Of a stretch of 42,278 bases of DNA, positions 17,566 to 25,326 are shown in pieces; within the stretch, counting starts at the first letter, position 1; the number at the start of each line of letters is the position of its first letter. The DNA lies in NCBI GenBank assembly GCA_036375215.1, contig DASUSH010000077.1, positions 1-42,278 on the forward strand, written 5' to 3'. Source of the DNA: DASUSH01 sp036375215 (GTDB lineage: Bacteria; Actinomycetota; Thermoleophilia; Solirubrobacterales; 70-9). The position numbers and the translations under genes were made by a program. A model generated the notes under the pieces. That model did no database searches. It was not told the DNA's origin and saw only the letters and a list, made by a program, of their open reading frames with translations.

Positions 17566-19176
17566 TCAGCAGCCGCGGACCCGGTCGCCCCGCCCCGCGG
17601 CGCACCGGTCTCGGTTCCCCTTGCCGCCGACGAGGGTGTCGCGCCCGCCGCCGCCCGCGAGGCGGTCGTTGGCCGCGCCGCCGCGCAGGAGGTCGCTGCC
17701 GCCGGCACCGCGCATCGTGTCTCGGCCCTTGCCGCCGTCCGCAACGTCGGGCCCGCCGCCGCCGTTCACCTTGTCCGCCTTGCCGAGTGCGCAGATCCGG
17801 TCGCGCCCCTTGCCGCCGTTGATCCGGTCGCGGCCGGCGGTGCCGACGATCACGTCGTCGCCGAGCGTGCCAGGGGTTCGTTCGCCGGGCACGGCCTCGA
17901 TGGTCGCATCGTGGCCGCGACAGGTCGGGCGGTTGCCACCGCCGAGGCGTGCGAGGGCGATGTTCTCGGGCTCGGCGCCGGCGGAGGTGAAGCCGGCGCC
18001 GACGATCTGGCCGTCCGGCTGCAGGGCCAGCGCGTTGATCGCCGCGTCCGCGCCGAAGTCGACGCTGGCGATCCCGCCCGTACCGAAAGTTGGGTCGAGC
18101 CGCCCTAGCGGTGTGAGCCTGCCCACCTCGAAGTCGGAGGTTCCCGGCGTGAAGAGGACCGAGTCGTCGGGCTGGGTGAGCAGGTTTACCGGCGCCTGGC
18201 CCTCGGGGCCGAGGTCGAGGAGGGTGAACCCGCCGCCGGCGAAACCGGGATCGAGCGCGCCGCCGTTCGTGAAGCGAGCGATCGCGGGCGTTTCGTTCAG
18301 CCCAGCGGCGACCAGGCCGCCGAGTAGATACCCGTCGTTCTGCGCGGCGAGGCTGAACCCGATGTCGAAGGCGCCCGAGTCGGCGATCGCGACACCGTCG
18401 CCGTCGAACGTGGGGTCCGGAGCGCCGATGGCGCTGTAGCGGGCGACGACGAGGTCCGCGGTGCCCGCGCCGACGATGAAACCGCCGACCACGACCTTGC
18501 CATCGGCTTCGACGACGAGGCTCTCCGCCCGCTCGTCGCCGCCCAGGTCGGTCGTCGCCACGCCACCGGCGCCGTAGGTGCCGTCGAGCGATCCATCCGA
18601 GCCGTAGCGGACGGTGACCAGATCCTCCGGATCTCCGGAGAAGTTCCGCGCGGACACGACGATGTTGCCACTGGGGCCGAGCGCGATCCCGGTGGAGACC
18701 TCGCTCGCGCCGAGGTCGGTGAAGAGCATGCCGTCGCCGTCGAACGACGCGTCCAGGCTGCCGTCGGCGTTGTAGCGCAGGAGCGCCAGGTTCTGCGGCC
18801 CCGGTCCCGTGGACGTGGATCCGGCCACCACGATCTTGCCGTCCGGCTGCAGGGCGACGGACCACCCGCCCGCGCCCATCCCGAAGCTGGTGACGACGAA
18901 GCCGTCGTCGCTGAAGGTGGGGTCGAGGGAGCCGTCGGGGTTGTAGCGGGCGACGAGGATGCGGCCGGTCGCGCTGCCGGCCACGACGATCTTGCCGTCG
19001 GGCTGGAGCGCCACGTCGGTGATCACCTCGATCGCGCCGAGGTCGGTGACGACCGTCCCGCCGCTGCCGAAGGTTGGGTCGAGCTCGCCGGGGAGTGCGG
19101 CGGCTGGAGCGGCGCCGGCGGCCATGCAGGCGAACCCCGCCAGCCAGACCCAAAGGAACGTAACCGTGCGGTGCAC
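17566..19176 (-). CDS. secreted delta-60 repeat protein with RTX-like tail
   Basis: A 536-residue exported protein. A signal peptide (residues 1-28, ending AAGAAPAAALPG) precedes seven delta-60 repeats of 55-65 residues, each starting like GxLDPTFGxGGxxxTDLG and continuing ALQPDGKIVVAGS and ARYNPDGSLD; such repeats are thought to form a propeller-like fold. From about residue 420 the protein changes to glycine-aspartate nonapeptides of the RTX/calcium-binding type (GTLGDDVIVGTAGRD, GGGGRDTLVGG), with four or more cysteines. Binding of calcium is expected but the ligand of the propeller is unknown. GTG start at 19176; this nearly abuts recO on the other strand, and one of the two starts may be placed wrongly. 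Confidence 0.85.
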   Translation of the reverse strand: MHRTVTFLWVWLAGFACMAAGAAPAAALPGELDPTFGSGGTVVTDLGAIEVITDVALQPDGKIVVAGSATGRILVARYNPDGSLDPTFSDDGFVVTSFGMGAGGWSVALQPDGKIVVAGSTSTGPGPQNLALLRYNADGSLDASFDGDGMLFTDLGASEVSTGIALGPSGNIVVSARNFSGDPEDLVTVRYGSDGSLDGTYGAGGVATTDLGGDERAESLVVEADGKVVVGGFIVGAGTADLVVARYSAIGAPDPTFDGDGVAIADSGAFDIGFSLAAQNDGYLLGGLVAAGLNETPAIARFTNGGALDPGFAGGGFTLLDLGPEGQAPVNLLTQPDDSVLFTPGTSDFEVGRLTPLGRLDPTFGTGGIASVDFGADAAINALALQPDGQIVGAGFTSAGAEPENIALARLGGGNRPTCRGHDATIEAVPGERTPGTLGDDVIVGTAGRDRINGGKGRDRICALGKADKVNGGGGPDVADGGKGRDTMRGAGGSDLLRGGAANDRLAGGGGRDTLVGGKGNRDRCAAGRGDRVRGC

Positions 19177-19185
19177 CCCGCGGCC

Positions 19186-19944
19186 ATGGTGACGCCTCTA
19201 CGTCCGACCCGCAAGCGATTGTTGAAGGCCGTGCCGGGCACGTTCAAGACAGAGGCCGTCGTGCTGCGCTCGATCCGCTTCGGCGAGGCCGACCGGGTGC
19301 TGCACCTCTACAGCGCCAGCCGCGGGCGGATCGGCGCGATCGCGAAGGGGTCGCGGCGGCCGCGCTCGCGCTTCGGCGGGCGGCTCGAGCCGTTTTTCCG
19401 CCTCGACCTCGTCCTCCACGAGGGCCGCGGCGAGCTCGCCACGGTGACCGCGGCGTCCACGGTCGAGGGCCACGCCGGGCTCCGCGCGAGCGGGCCCGCG
19501 CTGGGCGCCGCCGCCCGCGGCTGCGACGCGGTCCTGCGCCTGCTCGACGAGGCGCAGCCGAACCCCGGCGCCTACAACCTGCTTTGCCGCTACCTCGCCC
19601 TGCTCGACTCCGGCGACGGCGCCGAGCTCTCCGTCGCGCTCGCCTTCCGCATCAAGCTGGCGCTGGTCGCCGGGTTCGCGCCCGAGCTGGCCTCCTGCGC
19701 GCGCTGCGGCGAGGTCGACGACCTCGTCGCGTTCTCCGGGGCGTCCGGCGGGGTCGTCTGCGGCGCCTGCGAGCAGGGCGGCTTCCCGATCGGCGAGGAG
19801 GCCCACCGGTTCATGGTCGGCGCGCTCGGCCGCCCGCTCACCGAAGCCCCGCAGGCCTCGCCGCAGGCGCTCCGCCAGGTGGAGCGGGCGATCGGCGAGA
19901 CGCTTGAGCACCACGCGCACGTCCGGTTACGCTCCGCTGCGTGA
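19186..19944 (+). CDS. recO: DNA repair protein RecO
   Basis: A 252-residue RecO, which anneals single strands and loads RecA with RecF/RecR. The N-terminal OB fold shows FKTEAVVLRSIRFGEADRV, then HLYSASRGRIGAIAKGSRRP; the C-terminal part has a zinc site, CARC in SCARCGEVDDL and CGAC in VVCGACEQGG. ATG 19186 is used here; GTG 19171, GTG 19189, TTG 19219/19222 and GTG 19231 are alternatives, and a later start would leave room for the divergent gene's promoter. The stop overlaps the aldo/keto reductase start as GTGA. Confidence 0.9.
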   Translation: MVTPLRPTRKRLLKAVPGTFKTEAVVLRSIRFGEADRVLHLYSASRGRIGAIAKGSRRPRSRFGGRLEPFFRLDLVLHEGRGELATVTAASTVEGHAGLRASGPALGAAARGCDAVLRLLDEAQPNPGAYNLLCRYLALLDSGDGAELSVALAFRIKLALVAGFAPELASCARCGEVDDLVAFSGASGGVVCGACEQGGFPIGEEAHRFMVGALGRPLTEAPQASPQALRQVERAIGETLEHHAHVRLRSAA

Positions 19945-20762
19945 GCGAGCAGGTCGTCCGCGCCCAGGGAGCCGAGGTGCCGAAGCTCGGCTTCGGGACC
20001 TGGCAGATCCACGGCGACGAGTGCGTGGAGGCCGTCCGCGACGCGCTCGAGCTCGGCTACCGCCACGTCGACACGGCCCGCGCCTACGACAACGAGCGGT
20101 TCGTGGCCCGCGGCCTCGCCGACAGCGGGGTGGCGCGCGAGGAGGTGTGGCTCACCACGAAGGTCTGGATGGACGACCTCACCCGCGACCGGCTGCACGC
20201 CTCGGTGGAGAACTCGCTGCTCGACCTGCGGACCGACTACCTCGACCTGCTCCTGATCCACTGGCCGTCCGCGAGCGTCCCGCTGACGGAGACGCTCACC
20301 GAGATGGTGCGGCTGCGCGACCTGGGCCGGATCCGCCACCTCGGTGTCTCCAACTTCCCGGCCGGGATGCTCGAGCGCGCCCTCGAGCTGGCGCCGATCC
20401 TCTGCGACCAGGTCGAGCACCACCCGATGCTCGGCCAGGACCGGATCCTGAAGGTGGCCGAGGAGCACGACCTTGTCGTCGGGGCTTACGCGCCGTTCGC
20501 CCACGGCGAGATCCACGGCGATCCCGTGCTCGCCGAGATCGGCGAGGCGCACGGCAAGTCGGCGGGCCAGGTGGCGCTTCGCTGGCTGATGGACGAGGAC
20601 CGCGTCGTGGCGATCCCGAAGGCGGCGAGCCACGAGAACCGCGTCGCCAACCTCGACATCTTCGACTTCGAGCTCTCCGCCGAGGAGCGGGGGCGGATCG
20701 ACGCGCTGCCGAAGGACCGCCGCCACTTCGACACGAGCTGGGCCCCGGACTGGAACGACTGA
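19941..20762 (+). CDS. aldo/keto reductase
   Basis: A 273-residue NADPH-dependent reductase with a TIM-barrel fold. The tetrad is visible: Asp in HVDTARAYDNE with Tyr five residues on, Lys in LTTKVW and His in LLIHWP; the cofactor end has AIPKAASHENRVANL. It resembles bacterial 2,5-diketo-gluconate/glyoxal reductases; substrate is not predictable. GTG start overlaps the recO stop, yet TACGCT at 19928-19933 also ends exactly 7 nt upstream, so it may be both coupled to recO and expressed from its own leaderless promoter. Confidence 0.9.
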   Translation: MSEQVVRAQGAEVPKLGFGTWQIHGDECVEAVRDALELGYRHVDTARAYDNERFVARGLADSGVAREEVWLTTKVWMDDLTRDRLHASVENSLLDLRTDYLDLLLIHWPSASVPLTETLTEMVRLRDLGRIRHLGVSNFPAGMLERALELAPILCDQVEHHPMLGQDRILKVAEEHDLVVGAYAPFAHGEIHGDPVLAEIGEAHGKSAGQVALRWLMDEDRVVAIPKAASHENRVANLDIFDFELSAEERGRIDALPKDRRHFDTSWAPDWND

Positions 20763-20763
20763 A

Positions 20764-20782
20764 GCCGGGGCGCCCGCCCGGC
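20764..20782. terminator. hairpin between convergent genes
   Basis: GCCGGG/CCCGGC with a 7-nt loop, in the 24-bp gap between the stops of the aldo/keto reductase and the SDR gene. It reads the same from both sides; no T-tract. Confidence 0.45.
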
Positions 20783-20786
20783 GCGG

Positions 20787-21539
20787 CTACTTGCGGTACA
20801 TGCGCTCGGCGACGCGCAGGCCGACAGCGCGGGGGCCGATGCTCGATGCCCGCATGAGCCAGCGGAAGGTGCGGCCCGGGATGAAGGAGCGGGTGCCGCG
20901 GTCGTAGGCGCGCAGCGATTCGCGCACGACCTGGTCGGCCTCGATCACGCCGGGGAGGCGGTCGGGGCCCTCCTCGAAGTCGGCGATCGCCTGCCACTCG
21001 GTCGGCACGGGGCCAGGGTTCACCGACATCGCCTTCACGCCCGTGCCGCGCAGCTCGGCGTGGAGGGCGTCGGTGAAATTGAGCGCGAACGCCTTCGAGG
21101 CCGCGTAGACCGCCTCGTAGGGGAGCGGCTGCATGCCGGCGGTGGAGGCGACGACGATCACGCCGCCGCTGCCGCGCTCGACCATCGCCGGCAGGAAGGC
21201 GCGGGTGAGGACGACGACGGCCTCGCAGTTCACGCGGACCATCTCGGCGTCGCGGCCCGCGTCGATCTCGATGAAGCGGCCGTGGGTGCCGAACCCGGCG
21301 TTGTTCACGAGCAGGTCCACCTCGACGCCGAGCTCGGCGATGCGGGACGGCAGCCCGGCGGCGTCGGAGCCGAGGTCGCAGCCGAGGACGTGGGCCGTCG
21401 TCGCCAGCTCGGATGCGAGCTTCTCGAGCCGCTCGGCGCGGCGGGCGACGAGGACGAGGTCGTGGCCGCGCTCGGCGAGCTGGCGGGCGAACTGCTCGCC
21501 GATCCCCGACGAGGCTCCGGTGACGAGGGCGGTGGGCAC
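20787..21539 (-). CDS. short-chain dehydrogenase/reductase
   Basis: A 250-residue classical SDR. Cofactor loop TGASSGIGEQFA, NNAG (LLVNNAGFGTHG), catalytic Ser in IVVASTAGMQPLP and YxxxK in YAASKAFALNF, then NPGPVPTEWQ. The C-terminal extension (RSFIPGRTFRWLMR) is like that of the DltE/YqjQ group. Start chosen at GTG 21539, because TACGCT (minus strand 21553-21548) ends 8 nt before it and the protein then starts VPTALVTG; ATG 21560 would add seven residues but would overlap that hexamer. It is divergent from dgt and shares a symmetric -10 with it. Confidence 0.88.
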   Translation of the reverse strand: MPTALVTGASSGIGEQFARQLAERGHDLVLVARRAERLEKLASELATTAHVLGCDLGSDAAGLPSRIAELGVEVDLLVNNAGFGTHGRFIEIDAGRDAEMVRVNCEAVVVLTRAFLPAMVERGSGGVIVVASTAGMQPLPYEAVYAASKAFALNFTDALHAELRGTGVKAMSVNPGPVPTEWQAIADFEEGPDRLPGVIEADQVVRESLRAYDRGTRSFIPGRTFRWLMRASSIGPRAVGLRVAERMYRK

Positions 21540-21547
21540 GGGGCGCG

Positions 21548-21557
21548 AGCGTATCCT
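21548..21557. promoter_or_regulatory. shared divergent -10 element, SDR and dgt
   Basis: AGCGTATCCT: read rightwards it gives TATCCT (10 nt before the dgt ATG), read leftwards TACGCT (8 nt before the SDR GTG). The two hexamers share the central TA. Confidence 0.55.
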
Positions 21558-21567
21558 CATCGCGGCT

Positions 21568-22584
21568 ATGCGTGACGGGACATTCGAGGAGCGGGTCAGG
21601 GCCTGGGAGCGGGAGTTCCTCTGGGATCGCGCGACCCCCTCGTATCCCGCGGCGCGCCGCGTGCCCGAGGCGGACAGCCCGGTGCGGACCCCGTTCCAGC
21701 GCGACCGCGACCGGATCGTGCACTCGAAGGCGTTCCGGCGCCTCAAGCACAAGACCCAGGTCTTCATCGCCCCCGAGGGCGATCACTACCGCACGCGGCT
21801 CACGCACACTCTGGAGACCTGCGGGATCGCGCGCACGGTCTCACGCGCGCTCGGCCTGAACGAGGACCTGACCGAGGCGATCGGGCTCGGCCACGACCTC
21901 GGTCACCCGCCGTTCGGGCACATCGGGGAGGAGGCTCTCGACCGGGCGATGAACGAGCGCGTCGGCCGGCGCTTCCGCCACAACGAGAACTCGCTGCGCG
22001 TGGTCGACCGGCTCGAGCGCGAGGGCCGGGGCCTCAACCTGACCGAGCAGGTGCGCGACGGGATCCTGAACCACACCGGGCCGGAGAAGCCGGCGACGCT
22101 CGAGGGCCGCGTCCTGCGCCTGGTCGACCGCGTCGCCTACATCAACCACGACATCGACGACGCCCTGCGCGCCGGGATCGTCGGCGAGCGCGACCTGCCC
22201 GCGGAGGAGATCGCCGTGCTGGGCGAGACCGGGTCGGCGCGGATCGACACGCTCGTGCGGGACATCGTCGAGCGCTCGCGTGAGGCCGGCGACATCGCCC
22301 AGTCCGAGGAGGTCGGCGGGGCGATGCTGCGGCTACGCAAGTTCATGTTCCAGCGCGTCTACCTGGGGCCGGAGGCGCGCGGCGAGCACGAGCGGGTCGA
22401 GCGCACGGTCCGCGGGCTCTTCGACCACTTCCTCGAGCACCCCGAGGAGCTGCCGAGCGCGCAGGACGGGGCCGACGCGGAGGAAGAGGTCCAGCCCGTG
22501 GTGGACTACCTGGCCGGGATGACCGACCGCTTCTGCATCGCGACCTTCAAGCGCCTCGCCCTGCCCGAGGAGTCGAGGCTCTAG
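21568..22584 (+). CDS. dgt: deoxyguanosinetriphosphate triphosphohydrolase-like protein
   Basis: A 338-residue HD-domain dNTP triphosphohydrolase of the bacterial Dgt type 2 family, removing triphosphate from dGTP or other dNTPs. HD metal ligands: His80 (RLTHTLE), His109-Asp110 (GLGHDLGH) and Asp in VAYINHDIDD. The N-terminal RTPFQRDRDRIVHSKAFRRLKHKTQVF is the family signature. ATG 21568 is 10 nt after TATCCT. dnaG starts 13 bp after its stop; the dgt-dnaG pairing is also seen in Mycobacterium. Confidence 0.92.
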   Translation: MRDGTFEERVRAWEREFLWDRATPSYPAARRVPEADSPVRTPFQRDRDRIVHSKAFRRLKHKTQVFIAPEGDHYRTRLTHTLETCGIARTVSRALGLNEDLTEAIGLGHDLGHPPFGHIGEEALDRAMNERVGRRFRHNENSLRVVDRLEREGRGLNLTEQVRDGILNHTGPEKPATLEGRVLRLVDRVAYINHDIDDALRAGIVGERDLPAEEIAVLGETGSARIDTLVRDIVERSREAGDIAQSEEVGGAMLRLRKFMFQRVYLGPEARGEHERVERTVRGLFDHFLEHPEELPSAQDGADAEEEVQPVVDYLAGMTDRFCIATFKRLALPEESRL

Positions 22585-22597
22585 TGGTGAGCCGCTG

Positions 22598-24394
22598 ATG
22601 GCCAAGTTCTCCGACCAGACGATCGAGCGGGTGCGCGACGCGGTCGACTTCGTCGAGATCGTCTCCGCGCACACGGACCTTCGCCGGGCGGGCGAGCGCT
22701 TCAGCGGCCTCTGCCCCTTCCACGAGGAGCGCACGCCGTCGTTCTCGGTCGACCCTCGCGAGAAGCTCTACTACTGCTTCGGCTGCGAGGCGAGCGGTGA
22801 CCTCTTCACGTTCGTCGAGGAGAAGGAGGGGCTCTCCTTCCCCGACGCGGTCGAGTCGCTCGCCGACCGCTACGGGGTCGAGATCGAGCGCGAGGCGGAG
22901 GACCCGCGGGTCGAGGAGGCGCGCAAGCGGCGGGCGCGGCTCGGTGAGCTGCTCGACCGCACCGCGGCGTACTACGCCTCGTACCTGTGGGACTCGCCGA
23001 AGGCGGCGAAGGCACGCGAGTACCTCGCCGGCCGGGGCCTCGGGGAAGAGGTGCTGCGCGACTTCGGCGTCGGGATGTCGCCCGGCGACTGGGGGACCGT
23101 GCTGGAGCGCGGCCAGCGCGCCGGTTACAAGATCGACGAGATGGGGGCCGCCGGGCTCGTGCGCAAGGGGAGGTCCGGCGGGTTCTACGACTGGTTTCGC
23201 AACCGGATCATGTTTCCGGTCCGCGACCCGCGGGGCCGGATGCTCGGCTTCGGCGCTCGCGGGCTGACGCCGGACGCGAAGCCGAAGTACCTGAACTCGC
23301 CCGAGTCCGAGCTCTACCGCAAGTCGCGGATCCTGTTCGGCGTCGAGCGCGCGCGGGCGGCGATGGCGAAGGGCGGCCGCGCGGTCGTGGTCGAGGGCTA
23401 CACGGACGTGCTCGCGCTCCACCAGGCGGGCTTCGAGGAGGCGGTCGCGGTGATGGGGACGGCGATCACGCCCGACCAGCTGCAGGCGCTCGCCGGGCTC
23501 TGCGAGGAGGTAGTGCTTGCGCTCGACGCCGACCGCGCCGGCCGGGCGGCGATGCTGCGCGCCCAGAACGTCGCCGGGAGCCGAAAGCTCAGGCTGCGGG
23601 TCGCGCAGATGCCGCCCGGCGAGGACCCCGCCGACCTGCTCACCGGCGAGGGGGCGGGGGAGGGGGCCGCCGACCGGTTCCGCGAGATCGTCGACGGCGC
23701 CCTCGACATGCCGGTCTTCCACGTGCGCTCGATCCTCGACGCCGGCGACCTCGGGACGCCCGCCGGGCGCGACGCCGCGCTCGACGAGTCGCTCCCGGTG
23801 CTCGCCGGGATGGGGGAGACGATCGGCCGCGCCGAGCTCGCCCGCGAGGTCGCCGAACGCCTCGACGCCGATCCCGGCCTGGTGATGCGCAGGCTCGCCG
23901 GCGAGGGCCGCCCCCGCCGCGAGCCGCCCCCGCCGCCGCGCCAGGAGGTCTCGGGAAACGGCGAGGGCTCGCCGCCGCCGCGCCGGCCGGTCGAGCTCAA
24001 CTCCCGCGAGCGCCGCGAGCAGGCGCTGCTCGCGATGTGCATCGCATCGCCGCAGGTGGGCAGGGAGTTCCTGGGAAAGCTCACCGACGAGCACCTCTCC
24101 TCGCCGGCCACCGTCCGCGCGCGCGACTGGATCGCGGCCCACATCCAGGCCCCGGTCGAGGGCCTCCCGCGCGAGGACCACGAGCTCGTCTCGCTCGTTA
24201 CCAAGCTGGTGGCGATGTCCGACCGCGAGCCGGCCACCCCCGAGGCGATGGAGCTCAACTTCCTGGCACTCGAGCAGCGCGCCCTCGAGGACCAGCTCGC
24301 GGAGGCCCGCGAGACCGGCGGCGGCGAGGCCCTCGTCGACCTCCAGCGCCGCCGCGCGGAGATCACCGAGAAGATCGCGCGCCACCGGGGCTGA
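22598..24394 (+). CDS. dnaG: DNA primase
   Basis: A 598-residue primase that makes RNA primers at the fork. The CHC2 zinc finger (about 40-65) reads CPFHEERTPSFSVDPREK then YYCFGC; the catalytic core has AGLVRKGRSGGFYDWFRNRI and IMFPVRDPRGRMLGFGARGL; TOPRIM has VVVEGYTDVLALHQAG (about 262) and ALDADRAG. The C-terminal helicase-binding domain starts around residue 460 after a Pro-rich linker (EPPPPPRQE). ATG start. A weak hairpin (GTGTGT/ACACAC, 24403-24420) with GCTTTTCC follows. Confidence 0.95.
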   Translation: MAKFSDQTIERVRDAVDFVEIVSAHTDLRRAGERFSGLCPFHEERTPSFSVDPREKLYYCFGCEASGDLFTFVEEKEGLSFPDAVESLADRYGVEIEREAEDPRVEEARKRRARLGELLDRTAAYYASYLWDSPKAAKAREYLAGRGLGEEVLRDFGVGMSPGDWGTVLERGQRAGYKIDEMGAAGLVRKGRSGGFYDWFRNRIMFPVRDPRGRMLGFGARGLTPDAKPKYLNSPESELYRKSRILFGVERARAAMAKGGRAVVVEGYTDVLALHQAGFEEAVAVMGTAITPDQLQALAGLCEEVVLALDADRAGRAAMLRAQNVAGSRKLRLRVAQMPPGEDPADLLTGEGAGEGAADRFREIVDGALDMPVFHVRSILDAGDLGTPAGRDAALDESLPVLAGMGETIGRAELAREVAERLDADPGLVMRRLAGEGRPRREPPPPPRQEVSGNGEGSPPPRRPVELNSRERREQALLAMCIASPQVGREFLGKLTDEHLSSPATVRARDWIAAHIQAPVEGLPREDHELVSLVTKLVAMSDREPATPEAMELNFLALEQRALEDQLAEARETGGGEALVDLQRRRAEITEKIARHRG

Positions 24395-24402
24395 GCCACG
24401 GG

Positions 24403-24420
24403 GTGTGTGAGGGAACACAC
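24403..24420 (+). terminator. weak hairpin after dnaG
   Basis: GTGTGT/ACACAC with a 6-nt loop, followed shortly by CTTTTCC. It could end the dgt-dnaG transcript or be an operator for the HNH gene starting at 24462. Confidence 0.35.
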
Positions 24421-24461
24421 GTTCGCTTTTCCGTCCGATCCGGGCGCGAGAATTTCCGAGC

Positions 24462-25127
24462 ATGGAACGCGATCTGCTCGAGAGCTACCTGGACCAAGGG
24501 CTCTCGCTGGAGCAGATCGGAGCCTTCGAGGGTCGTCACCCTTCGACGGTCGCCTATTGGCTGCAAAAGCACGGACTGGCGCCGAAAGGCCGAACGAAGC
24601 ACGCGCCGAAGGGAGGTCTCGACAAGGACCGGCTGGAAAGCCTGATCGCGGCGGGTTGCTCTCAACGTGAGATCGCTGAGCGCTTTGGGGTCAGCCAATC
24701 GACGGTCCGTTACTGGCTGGGCCGTTACGGCCTGCGCACGGCACGCCGTCACCGTGTCCGCGTCGAGGACCAGTTGCCGCGGCTGACCCGAACCTGTCCG
24801 CTTCACGGTCGCGCCGTCTTCTACCGACGATCCGATGCGGGGTACCGATGTACCAAATGCAACCAGGCTGCGGTTTCCGAGAGACGCAGGAAGCTCAAGC
24901 GAATCCTCGTCAAGGAGGCGGGGGGCAAGTGCCTGATCTGCGGATACTCGAGGTGTCCTCGGTCGATGCACTTCCACCACCGCGATCCGGCCACGAAATC
25001 GTTCAGCCTCTCGGGGCGTGGCTACACGCGCTCGCTCGCGGAACTCCGCAGGGAGGCAAGGAAGTGCGACCTGCTCTGCAGCAACTGCCACTACGAGGTC
25101 GAGGAGGGTCTTACGAAGCTCGGCTGA
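24462..25127 (+). CDS. double HTH plus HNH nuclease-type protein
   Basis: A 221-residue protein. Two related helix-turn-helix units come first: SLEQIGAFEGRHPSTVAYWL (about 14-33) and SQREIAERFGVSQSTVRYWL (about 67-86), each followed by a basic stretch. A zinc ribbon (TCPLHGRA, CTKCNQ) comes next, then an HNH module: CLICGY, MHFHHRDPATKSFSL and LLCSNCHYEVE, with the HH and N-x2-CH pattern expected for metal-dependent DNA cleavage. The DNA here looks less GC-biased at third positions than neighbouring genes. It lies between dnaG and tRNA-Asn. A selfish or homing-type nuclease, or a nuclease-derived regulator, are both possible. GAGAAT (24448-24453) lies 8 nt upstream. Confidence 0.8.
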   Translation: MERDLLESYLDQGLSLEQIGAFEGRHPSTVAYWLQKHGLAPKGRTKHAPKGGLDKDRLESLIAAGCSQREIAERFGVSQSTVRYWLGRYGLRTARRHRVRVEDQLPRLTRTCPLHGRAVFYRRSDAGYRCTKCNQAAVSERRRKLKRILVKEAGGKCLICGYSRCPRSMHFHHRDPATKSFSLSGRGYTRSLAELRREARKCDLLCSNCHYEVEEGLTKLG

Positions 25128-25183
25128 CGCTAGAGTCCTGACAGCCGTCGGCTATGCCCCGTAGCGCGGACGGCTTACCACGG

Positions 25184-25256
25184 TCCGGGGTAGCTCAATC
25201 GGCAGAGCGACGCGCTGTTAACGCGAAGGTTGTGGGTTCGAGTCCCACCCCCGGAG
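25184..25256 (+). tRNA. tRNA-Asn (GTT)
   Basis: Cloverleaf: acceptor TCCGGGG/CCCCGGA, D stem GCTC/GAGC, anticodon loop CTGTTAA with anticodon GTT at 25217-25219, T stem GTGGG/CCCAC with TTCGAGT loop, discriminator G73 as usual for Asn. The outermost anticodon-stem pair is an A-A mismatch. CCA is not encoded. Confidence 0.95.
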
Positions 25257-25261
25257 CTTTC

Positions 25262-25293
25262 GAGGTCGGCTCTAAGCCGGCCTCTTTCGTTCG
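25262..25293 (+). terminator. terminator after tRNA-Asn
   Basis: Ten-base stem (GAGG, G-T wobble, CGGCT/AGCCG) with a CTA loop at 25262-25284, followed by TTTCGTTCG. A convincing intrinsic terminator 5 bp after the tRNA. Confidence 0.75.
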
Positions 25294-25326
25294 CTTGCTG
25301 ATCGGTGCTGGTCGCGCCCGCCTTCC

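Noticed and set aside
24680..24700. TTTGGGGTCAG as a further copy of the GGGGTCAGACCCC repeat
   Set aside because: Only the left half matches, and it lies within the second HTH motif coding sequence, which explains it.
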